A stretch of 6,513 nt of DNA from Spirochaetota bacterium (GTDB lineage Bacteria > Spirochaetota > UBA4802 > UB4802). The position numbers and the translations under genes were made by a program. This document shows positions 1 through 5,227 of the stretch, piece by piece; position 1 is the stretch's first letter; the number at the start of each line of letters is the position of its first letter. Under the pieces are notes generated by a model. The model did no database searches. It was given only the letters and a program-made list of their open reading frames with translations, and was not told the DNA's origin. The DNA is taken from positions 1 through 6,513 of the forward strand of contig JAGYNX010000112.1 of the NCBI GenBank assembly GCA_018399855.1, written 5' to 3'.

Positions 1-834
1 CCTTCCCACTGCCGGATCACGAAACAGGACGCATCCGCATCCATAGGGCTGCAGACCGTGCTTGTGGGGGTCAATTACCAGGGAGTCAGCCTGCATCACC
101 TGGTGGAATATACTTCGCTCCCGTTCATACAGGTTAGATGCCAGGATAAAATAACCGCCGTAGGCTGCATCCACGTGCACCCTGCAGTTGTATTTTTTAC
201 ACAGGGACACTATTTTATCAAACGGATCAAGCGACCCTGTACCGGTTGTACCAAGGGTGGCCACCACTGTACCGGTTTCACCCTGCTGCAGAATGGATTC
301 AAGTTTTTCCATGTCCATCCTTCCATCAGGTGTACAGGGAACACTCTCAAAGGGTATCTTCAACACACCGGTTATCCGCCCGTGGGTGTAGTGTGCCATC
401 TCGGAGGCCAGCACTTTCTTACCTGGATGCAGCTCTCCTGCCACCCATAATGCCTCCAGGTTGGCCATGGTGCCTCCTGATGTGAGGTGGCCAAGGTGGG
501 TGTCCCATCCCAGCATGTGGGCGATGGCACCTACCGCTTCCTTCTCCATGCGGGAGCTTGCCCGTCCCCCGTCCAGGGCATGATTATTCGGATTCATATA
601 CATGGAAAGCATGTAGGCGATCTGGGCAACCGGGTGTGGTGGTTTCAGCATCTGTCCGGCATACAGTGGATGGAAGTAGGGATAGTTGTCATGCATCTTT
701 TCAGCCACTTCCTGAATCACCCGGGCCACTGCGTCCATGTCAACGGTACTTTCATATTCCGGAAGATTGTCAAAGCCCTCTTCCATGGTATGTATGGCTT
801 TTTTCAGTATATCCAGTGATCGTGTATCAAGCAT
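1..834 (-). CDS. Group II PLP-dependent amino-acid decarboxylase (C-terminus cut off by window edge)
   Basis: Only the first 278 codons are present; the frame is still open at base 1, so the C-terminal part lies outside. Family members are roughly 400-500 residues. Visible marks of the pyridoxal-phosphate decarboxylase family (fold-type I, group II) are TSGGTMANLEAL at residues 118-129, His148 in SEMAHYTH (expected to stack on the cofactor ring), HVDAAYGG at 220-227 with Asp222 expected to bind the PLP pyridine nitrogen, and DPHKHG at 255-260 with Lys258 as the Schiff-base lysine. These enzymes remove the alpha-carboxylate of an amino acid to give an amine and CO2 in the cytoplasm. The substrate (glutamate, aspartate, tyrosine or another) cannot be read from this fragment. 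ATG at 834-832 is chosen because GGAG lies 8 nt upstream and an in-frame TAA lies a few codons further up. It is the fourth minus-strand gene in a row, 95 bp after the PHP gene. Confidence 0.93.
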   Translation of the reverse strand, partial: MLDTRSLDILKKAIHTMEEGFDNLPEYESTVDMDAVARVIQEVAEKMHDNYPYFHPLYAGQMLKPPHPVAQIAYMLSMYMNPNNHALDGGRASSRMEKEAVGAIAHMLGWDTHLGHLTSGGTMANLEALWVAGELHPGKKVLASEMAHYTHGRITGVLKIPFESVPCTPDGRMDMEKLESILQQGETGTVVATLGTTGTGSLDPFDKIVSLCKKYNCRVHVDAAYGGYFILASNLYERERSIFHQVMQADSLVIDPHKHGLQPYGCGCVLFRDPAVGR

Positions 835-842
835 ATCGGAGG

Positions 843-846
843 CTCC
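843..846 (-). promoter_or_regulatory. Shine-Dalgarno site of the decarboxylase
   Basis: On the minus strand GGAG stands 8 nt before the ATG at 834. It supports this start, since no other ATG, GTG or TTG lies between it and the upstream in-frame stop. Confidence 0.65.
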
Positions 847-863
847 AGCAGGTACGAATTGTT

Positions 864-875
864 ATCATTAATGAT
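864..875. promoter_or_regulatory. 12-bp perfect palindrome, possible operator
   Basis: ATCATTAATGAT reads identically on both strands. It lies 29 bp upstream of the decarboxylase start, where a repressor or activator half-site pair would be expected. The two arms are nearly adjacent, so it would work as DNA for a dimeric protein rather than as an RNA hairpin. Assignment as an operator is inference. Confidence 0.4.
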
Positions 876-900
876 CCAGCACCTTCACATGCTGTATCAT
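871..900. repeat. Inverted repeat / hairpin between the PHP and decarboxylase genes
   Basis: ATGATCCAGCA (871-881) and TGCTGTATCAT (890-900) are reverse complements at 10 of 11 positions, with an 8-nt loop CCTTCACA. In the minus-strand transcript the hairpin would form 30 nt after the PHP stop and 36 nt before the decarboxylase start. It shares its ATGAT arm with the palindrome at 864-875. No U-run follows in the minus direction, so a plain intrinsic terminator is unlikely. An RNA processing site, an attenuator or a protein-binding site would all fit. Confidence 0.55.
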
Positions 901-929
901 CACCCCTTATTTTTCAAGTGATTTACCGT

Positions 930-1625
930 TTAGCGTTTTTTCTTCAAAACCTTCACCAGGTCATCAACAGGCAGGGTATTGAGCACATCATCCTTTTCAA
1001 GCCAGCCCCGCCTGGCCTGACCGATGCCGTATTTCATGTTATTAAGATGCCCCGTCGTATGCGAATCGGAGGATATGGCAACTTTAACCCCCATGTCCTT
1101 CGCCTGCTTGCAGTGATAATCCGCAATGTCAAGCCGTTTCGGATGGGCATTCAGCTCAATGTAACTCCGGTGTTCACGCGCTGCTTCGAGAACTTTTTCC
1201 ATGTCCAGGTCATAGGGGTCACGTTCACCGATTATCCTGCCGGTAGGATGAGCAAGTATGGTAAAATACCTGTTATCCATAGCACGCAGGATACGCTCTG
1301 TCTGTTTCTTACGTGTGAGATTGAAATTGTAATGCACGGCACAGACACACAGGTCAAGTTCCTTCAGAATTTCATCGGGAAGGTCAAGGGTACCGTCCTC
1401 AAGAATGTCCACCTCTATCCCCTTTAGCAGGGTGAGGTCATCATATTTCTCGTTCAGGCTTTGGATGTGTTCTATCTGTTTTCTCACTTCTTTCACGTCC
1501 AGGCCCCCGGCAACTGTTACCCTCCTGGAATGGTCGGTGATGGCAAAATATTCATATCCACGTGAACGGGCCCCTTCAGCCATCTCCTCAATACTCATCT
1601 TCCCATCCGTGGCGTTGGAATGCAT
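930..1625 (-). CDS. PHP-domain phosphoesterase, like the C-terminal domain of family X DNA polymerase (PolX), possibly N-terminally truncated
   Basis: The 231 residues follow the PHP domain that normally ends bacterial and archaeal PolX. Candidate metal ligands and motifs are SNATDG at 3-8, TDHS with His32, KGIEVDI with Glu71, AVHYNF with His98, AHPTGR with His126, and SDSH with Asp187 and His189. The PolX-like tail YGIGQARRGWLEKDDVLNTL lies at 199-218. In PolX this domain gives metal-dependent 3'-5' exonuclease or phosphoesterase activity. Here no polymerase domain precedes it: the neighbour is a hydrolase. The first ATG yields MHSNATDG and so drops the first His of the usual HxH. The codons just before it are TAT CTG CAC, preceded by TAA, the hydrolase stop in the same frame. 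No Shine-Dalgarno is visible, so translation may rely on reinitiation, on a rare CTG start at 1631 that would restore HMH, or the gene may be a remnant. It could also act as a stand-alone histidinol-phosphatase-like enzyme. Confidence 0.85.
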   Translation of the reverse strand: MHSNATDGKMSIEEMAEGARSRGYEYFAITDHSRRVTVAGGLDVKEVRKQIEHIQSLNEKYDDLTLLKGIEVDILEDGTLDLPDEILKELDLCVCAVHYNFNLTRKKQTERILRAMDNRYFTILAHPTGRIIGERDPYDLDMEKVLEAAREHRSYIELNAHPKRLDIADYHCKQAKDMGVKVAISSDSHTTGHLNNMKYGIGQARRGWLEKDDVLNTLPVDDLVKVLKKKR

Positions 1626-1634
1626 GTGCAGATA

Positions 1635-2528
1635 TTATGAAGACCGGGATGCGGGTATAAGGTACCTGGTAAAAAATCCTGCCACCCTTTCCATGTATAC
1701 CTGCCTGTCAAGGAAGTAGGTGCCGCAGTGATCTGCCTCCCGGGATATCCACAGTTCCTTCGGATCACCAGCGTTCATGTAGACCTGCTTTACGCTTGAA
1801 ACTGGTATTACTGAATCCAGCTCCCCGTGAATAAGGAGTATGGGACGGGGGGAAATCTTTTTCACATCCCTTGAAGGGTTCACATCATGCAGGTTATAGC
1901 CATACAGCAGCCTGTTGAAAATATTTACCAGCGGCATAACCGGGGCTGCGGGAATCACGGTGGACTTCAGCCGGTCACCTACAAGTTCATACAGCGACGC
2001 GTAGGGTGAGTCCGCCACAACCGCCCTGATATGCCCGTTGGCGGCAGCGGCCATGATGGCAAGGGCCCCACCCATCGAGAAACCCAGCATTCCCATGGGT
2101 GCATCCGGCATCCTGCCCCTGGCGTACCGGATAGCAGCATCTACGTCCAGCTGTTCTCTGTATCCCAGCGTTCGGGGTGCGCTGTCACTCTCCCCCCTGT
2201 CCCTGCAGTCAAAAAGCAGTACGCTGTGCCCCGCGCGCCAGATGGCCGTCCCTATACCGATAAGGTCAGCCTTGGTGCCGTCCCTCCCCGAACATCCAAT
2301 GACTACGCTTCCAGTATCTCCCTGCATCCACCATCCACGAAGGGTAACCCCATCACCGGCTGTAAAGCTTACATTCTCAAAGGGTACCTGCAGTTCAAAG
2401 GGTGTAATGAAATAACTGTCCAGGTAGGATCTTTGCGGTCGACGGTTCATCATCACGGTTATAATAACTGGTAACACTATCCCCATAATCAGCAACAGTA
2501 TTCCGACAATGATCAGTATCAATTCCAT
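1635..2528 (-). CDS. Membrane-anchored alpha/beta hydrolase
   Basis: This 297-residue serine hydrolase starts with a hydrophobic segment at about residues 2-27, probably an uncleaved membrane anchor or signal-anchor. The positively charged NRRPQRS follows. The alpha/beta hydrolase domain begins near residue 50 (VSFTAGDGVTLRGWW). The nucleophile elbow is GFSMG at 149-153 with Ser151. Asp238 in HGELDSVIP and His267 in EADHCGTY complete the probable triad. An acyl, ester or peptide bond is the likely target, but the substrate is unknown. The start at 2528 is preferred over an upstream in-frame ATG at 2612 because it has GGAGAG 9 nt upstream, overlaps the GNAT stop as TAATG, and begins directly at the anchor helix. 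The stop TAA at 1637-1635 is in the same frame as the following PHP gene. Confidence 0.9.
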   Translation of the reverse strand: MELILIIVGILLLIMGIVLPVIITVMMNRRPQRSYLDSYFITPFELQVPFENVSFTAGDGVTLRGWWMQGDTGSVVIGCSGRDGTKADLIGIGTAIWRAGHSVLLFDCRDRGESDSAPRTLGYREQLDVDAAIRYARGRMPDAPMGMLGFSMGGALAIMAAAANGHIRAVVADSPYASLYELVGDRLKSTVIPAAPVMPLVNIFNRLLYGYNLHDVNPSRDVKKISPRPILLIHGELDSVIPVSSVKQVYMNAGDPKELWISREADHCGTYFLDRQVYMERVAGFFTRYLIPASRSS

Positions 2529-3040
2529 TAGTTCTTTCTCTCCACTTTTATCTCGTAACACCAGAAAGGCAGCTCCCTGTATGGGAACATGGCCTCCCCC
2601 GTCTTTCTGCATCCCATCCGCTGGTAGGTTACAACCAGTCGTGGATTGCCGCTGTAGGCATCGAATCGTATACAGTCATGGTTGTTGTATATTGCATGGG
2701 TATAGGCAAATTCCATCAATGCCCGTCCTACACCCTGGTTTTGCCATTTTGGATGCACTATCAGCCTGTGTACACACAATGGGTTTTCACAATCCTCTGA
2801 CCATTTTGCGTTTTTCCATTCTTTATCGTGCACCTGGTTCAACACCACCATCCCCCTGCAGGCTTCACCAACATGTAGTATGTAGAGGGTACCCTCCCGG
2901 ATATCTTCCGCCAGCACTTTTTCCGTGGGATACATCTCGTTCCACTGGTAAATCCCCTGCTCCTGCAGATGAACAACACATGCACCAACGGTCTCCATTA
3001 CTGCCTGGAGGTCTTTATGTTGTGCCTTTACTATTTTCAT
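2528..3040 (-). CDS. GNAT-family N-acetyltransferase
   Basis: The 170-residue length is typical of a single GNAT domain. The acetyl-CoA binding motif A is visible as HRLIVHPKWQNQGVGRAL at 91-108, with the Q-x-x-G-x-G signature at 100-105. The later strand-helix FDAYSGNPRLVVTYQRMGC at 126-144 matches motif B, which ends in the usual Y-x-x-x-G. The N-terminal block with GIYQW at 29-33 is shared by many small, uncharacterised GNAT enzymes. It should transfer an acetyl group from acetyl-CoA to an amine; the acceptor is unknown. It is the first gene of the minus-strand set and is translationally coupled to the hydrolase through a TAATG overlap. No good Shine-Dalgarno precedes ATG 3040; the upstream minus-strand sequence is AT-rich with AATATATAG about 16 nt before the start. 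Confidence 0.93.
   Translation of the reverse strand: MKIVKAQHKDLQAVMETVGACVVHLQEQGIYQWNEMYPTEKVLAEDIREGTLYILHVGEACRGMVVLNQVHDKEWKNAKWSEDCENPLCVHRLIVHPKWQNQGVGRALMEFAYTHAIYNNHDCIRFDAYSGNPRLVVTYQRMGCRKTGEAMFPYRELPFWCYEIKVERKN
2538..2543 (-). promoter_or_regulatory. Shine-Dalgarno site that fixes the hydrolase start
   Basis: GGAGAG on the minus strand sits 9 nt before ATG 2528, inside the end of the GNAT gene. With the TAATG stop-start overlap it favours this start over the in-frame ATG at 2612. Confidence 0.7.
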
Positions 3041-3080
3041 TACACAATCTTTATTCTATATATTGACTTAACCTTTTTAA

Positions 3081-3100
3081 CCGCAGATAAACGCAGATAA
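3081..3100. repeat. 10-bp tandem duplication (CCGCAGATAA / ACGCAGATAA)
   Basis: Two adjacent copies differ only in the first base, so CGCAGATAA is repeated exactly at a 10-bp interval, close to one helical turn. It lies in the divergent intergenic region about 40 bp upstream of the GNAT start. It could be a protein-binding site pair or a decayed intergenic repeat. Confidence 0.6.
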
Positions 3101-3133
3101 GTGAAAAGTGAGCAGTGATGAGTGAACAGGTGA
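3101..3133. repeat. Degenerate tandem repeat with 7-bp period (GTGA core)
   Basis: GTGA begins at 3101, 3108, 3115, 3122 and 3130, that is at intervals of 7, 7, 7 and 8. The units read GTGAAAA, GTGAGCA, GTGATGA and GTGAACAG, followed by GTGAA. It directly abuts the 10-bp tandem pair, so the two form one non-coding repeat patch of about 53 bp. The function is unknown; a decayed microsatellite-like repeat is the simplest reading. Confidence 0.6.
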
Positions 3134-3170
3134 ATCTCAAAATATATTTCCCCCCGAGAATAAAATGTAG

Positions 3171-3180
3171 TATATTTATT
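3171..3180 (+). promoter_or_regulatory. AT-rich TATA-like element upstream of the EcsC-family gene
   Basis: TATATTTATT begins 45 bp before the ATG at 3216 in a strongly AT-rich stretch, unlike the flanking genes. It could be an archaeal TATA box or part of a bacterial -10 region. There is no convincing partner element, so this is a weak call. Confidence 0.3.
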
Positions 3181-3212
3181 ATTTACGTACAACTATTAAA
3201 TAGCGTAATAAT
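3178..3212. repeat. Nested inverted repeat just upstream of the EcsC-family start
   Basis: The outer arms ATTATTTACG (3178-3187) and CGTAATAAT (3204-3212) pair with one bulged base. Between them CTATTAAATAG (3193-3203) is itself an inverted repeat around a single central base. The end of the outer repeat is only 3 nt from ATG 3216, so a bound protein or RNA structure here would affect transcription or initiation. The role is inferred from position only. Confidence 0.4.
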
Positions 3213-3215
3213 GAC

Positions 3216-4277
3216 ATGGAAAAAGTACAAAACAACGAAACATATACATCACGTGAAAAGATCACCAGCCTGGTAAAAAACATTCTTAACCAGGCCATCG
3301 ACGGTACGGGGCCGTTGAAGGGTGCTGAAAAGCTGGCTGCCGACTATCTTCAAAACCGGGGAACACGGTCCACAGACCAGCTGGTTGATTCGCTGGTGCG
3401 CTGGGAGTCATCACGTAATTTCGGTACGGGATTTTTAACCGGCCTTGGCGGGGCGGTAACCCTTCCTGTCTCCATACCCGCCTCCATCTATGCCTCATGG
3501 CTGGTGCAGACACGAATGGCGGGGGCCATTGCCTGTTTATACGGGTACACACTCACCGATGAAAGGGTACGCACCTTCGTGTTGCTTTCACTCATGGGAA
3601 GTGCCGCAAAACAGGTAATCCGTGAACTTGGAGTAGACGCTGCCAGGAAGATAACCACCAGTGCCATCAAAAAGATCCCCTCCCGCCTTCTGCGTGACCT
3701 GAATGAAAAGATCGGGATCAGGCTCCTTTCTCATACAGGAGAAAAGGGCGGTATAAACCTTCTAAGACTGGCCCCGGTGATGGGAGGATTTGTTGGGGGG
3801 GTTGCCGATTCCATGGAAAGCTACATAGTGGGAAGAACAGCAAAGAGAATATTCAGCAGTGGAGGATACGCACGGGAAATGGGAATATCACAGTTGCAGT
3901 TTGACATGGAGCATCTCTCCACCATACTATCGCAAAACAGCAGGTACATTAAACAGGTAATCATGCCCGAAGACAACAGGATTGATATTATTCTGAAACG
4001 GATCCCGGTTGTTATAAGGGTACAGTATGTCCGCTTTCACCAGGGAACGATATATTTCAGGATCCTCGGCAACGGGGTGAAACGGGCCATTGTAAAGGCC
4101 GGCATAAGAAAGGTGACTGGAAGTCTCCCGTCCTCCATAAAGGAAGAGTTCACCATTAATGAGAACATGTTCATGGTATATCTCAACCGCCTGATCAGTG
4201 AAACCTTTACCAGCGTAGAAGGAATTGAGGTGACCGACATGGATTTTTCAGGGAACACCCTCAGGATATACCTTTAA
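3216..4277 (+). CDS. EcsC-family protein with a C-terminal extension of unknown type
   Basis: Residues about 65-215 match the EcsC family: a glycine-rich hydrophobic block at 72-96 (GFLTGLGGAVTLP and onward), a helical stretch with YGYTLTDERVRTFVLLSLMG at 109-128, then IPSRLLRDLNEKIGIRLL, and a closing GGFVGGVADSMESYIVGRTAK at about 190-210. EcsC is named after a Bacillus subtilis gene beside the EcsAB transporter; its biochemical role is not established, and membrane association is plausible from the hydrophobic blocks. After residue 225 comes a segment of about 125 residues with alternating hydrophobic positions, suggesting beta structure (RIDIILKRIPVVIRVQYVRF at 246-265), ending in VTDMDFSGNTLRIYL. 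I do not recognise it. No clear Shine-Dalgarno precedes ATG 3216; an ATG at 3211 is in another frame and gives no gene. A run of seven G at 3795-3801 keeps the frame. Confidence 0.85.
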   Translation: MEKVQNNETYTSREKITSLVKNILNQAIDGTGPLKGAEKLAADYLQNRGTRSTDQLVDSLVRWESSRNFGTGFLTGLGGAVTLPVSIPASIYASWLVQTRMAGAIACLYGYTLTDERVRTFVLLSLMGSAAKQVIRELGVDAARKITTSAIKKIPSRLLRDLNEKIGIRLLSHTGEKGGINLLRLAPVMGGFVGGVADSMESYIVGRTAKRIFSSGGYAREMGISQLQFDMEHLSTILSQNSRYIKQVIMPEDNRIDIILKRIPVVIRVQYVRFHQGTIYFRILGNGVKRAIVKAGIRKVTGSLPSSIKEEFTINENMFMVYLNRLISETFTSVEGIEVTDMDFSGNTLRIYL

Positions 4278-4280
4278 ATA

Positions 4281-4299
4281 CCTGAAGTACCATTTCAGG
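4281..4299. terminator. Small hairpin between convergent genes, possible weak bidirectional terminator
   Basis: CCTGAA (4281-4286) and TTCAGG (4294-4299) form a perfect 6-bp stem around a 7-nt spacer. It spans the gap between the EcsC stop (4277) and the ZIP transporter stop (TGA, 4297-4295), so it could serve both strands. The stem is short and no strong T-run follows on either side, so intrinsic termination is uncertain. Confidence 0.35.
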
Positions 4300-5101
4300 C
4301 AAACAGCAACAGGCTTATCGCCATCACCACCATCCCCCCTATCAGGCCAAGTATGGCCACATGATGTTCACCATAGGCTTCAGCGGTTGGAAGAAGCTCG
4401 TCCAGCGATATGTATACCATTATCCCGGCAACTCCCGCGAATATCAGTCCGAACATGGCATCATTGAATATACGCATGAGCAGAAAATAACCGAGAATTG
4501 CACCGATTGGTTCGGCAAACCCCGAAAGAAATGAATACATGAATGCCTGCTTTCGATTCCCCGTTGCAAAGTAGATAGGGGTTGATACCGCGATCCCTTC
4601 GGGGATGTTGTGTATGGCGATGGCCACCGCGATACTGATACCAAGTGTGGGATCTTCCAGTGCGCCGATGAAGGTTGCCAGCCCTTCAGGGAAGTTATGA
4701 ATAGCTATGGCAATTGCTGAAAAGACACCCATTCGCTTTAATTTTTTATCTTCTATAAATCCTTTCTGTTCCTGGTCAATATGCTGAAATTCATGCGGAT
4801 TTTCAAAGGAAGGCACCAGGTTATCTATGAGGGCAATGATAGCAATTCCAGCGAAAAAAGCTATCACCGTGTACACATATCCGGTCTTCGCGTCAAACAC
4901 CACGGACAACGATTCTTTCGCCTTTGGAAATATTTCCACAAGGGACACGTATATCATCACACCGGCGGAGAATCCAAGTACTGCCGATAAAAACCTTTTA
5001 TCAAAACTTTTGGACATAAAAGCCATGAGGCTTCCAATACCGGTTGATAAACCGGCGAACACTGTAAGTCCGAGTGCGAAAAGAACATTCCCGGATTCCA
5101 T
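4295..5101 (-). CDS. zupT: ZIP-family divalent metal transporter, ZupT-like
   Basis: The 268-residue polytopic membrane protein is close to the usual ZupT length of about 257. Both signature metal-site motifs are present: HNFPEG at 135-140 and HNIPEG at 164-169, with a further acidic residue in GFAEPIG (Glu197). Some eight hydrophobic segments can be traced, starting at LFALGLTVFAGLSTGIG (7-23). A hydrophilic cytoplasmic loop at about 96-123 contains His103 and His107, as in family loops that may hold metal. ZIP proteins bring zinc and often iron, manganese or other divalent metals into the cytoplasm; selectivity cannot be read here. ATG 5101 is chosen because GGAGGAG lies 10 nt and AAAGG 5 nt upstream, and the protein begins at the first helix. 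It is transcribed divergently from the two-TM protein and converges on the EcsC-family gene. Confidence 0.92.
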   Translation of the reverse strand: MESGNVLFALGLTVFAGLSTGIGSLMAFMSKSFDKRFLSAVLGFSAGVMIYVSLVEIFPKAKESLSVVFDAKTGYVYTVIAFFAGIAIIALIDNLVPSFENPHEFQHIDQEQKGFIEDKKLKRMGVFSAIAIAIHNFPEGLATFIGALEDPTLGISIAVAIAIHNIPEGIAVSTPIYFATGNRKQAFMYSFLSGFAEPIGAILGYFLLMRIFNDAMFGLIFAGVAGIMVYISLDELLPTAEAYGEHHVAILGLIGGMVVMAISLLLFA

Positions 5102-5111
5102 AAAGACCTTT

Positions 5112-5118
5112 CTCCTCC
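5112..5118 (-). promoter_or_regulatory. Strong Shine-Dalgarno site of the ZIP transporter
   Basis: GGAGGAG on the minus strand lies 10 nt before ATG 5101, and AAAGG (5111-5107) lies 5 nt before it. This rules in favour of 5101 over the in-frame ATG at 5281, which would lie inside the divergent gene. Confidence 0.75.
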
Positions 5119-5162
5119 AATTCAAGTTATTCTCAAACCATTTCACGCAATTCGTCTTGACT

Positions 5163-5211
5163 GGCATACCTTTATCAACTACCCTGTATCGGTTAATAAG
5201 GCAATACCTTT
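5163..5211. repeat. Imperfect direct repeat in the divergent promoter region
   Basis: GGCATACCTTT (5163-5173) and GGCAATACCTTT (5200-5211) differ by one inserted A and start 37 bp apart, all within the 126-bp gap between the two divergent starts. A shared regulator binding twice is possible, for example a metal-responsive one given the transporter, but this is inference. Confidence 0.4.
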
Positions 5212-5217
5212 TCCTAT

Positions 5218-5223
5218 AAAGGA
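5218..5223 (+). promoter_or_regulatory. Shine-Dalgarno site of the two-TM protein
   Basis: AAAGGA stands 4 nt before ATG 5228. Its AAAGG can pair with CCTTT at 5207-5211 across a 6-nt loop, a weak stem that could partly mask the site. Confidence 0.55.
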
Positions 5224-5227
5224 TATC

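Noticed and set aside
558..1427. Long plus-strand open frame of 289 codons
   Set aside because: It lies antisense across the start of the decarboxylase, the intergenic hairpin and most of the PHP gene, all of which have clear family motifs on the minus strand. Its own translation shows no domain.
2529..2612. 28-residue extension of the hydrolase from ATG 2612
   Set aside because: It lies inside the GNAT gene. The start at 2528 has GGAGAG and a stop-start overlap and opens directly with the anchor helix.
2509..3066. Plus-strand open frame of 185 codons opposite the GNAT gene
   Set aside because: It is a mirror of the GNAT coding sequence, which has motif A, motif B and the expected length on the minus strand.
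3795..3801. Run of seven G in the EcsC-family gene as a frameshift or phase-variation site
   Set aside because: The family signature continues in the same frame on both sides (GGFVGGVADSM), so the frame as given is correct, and there is no sign of an alternative product.
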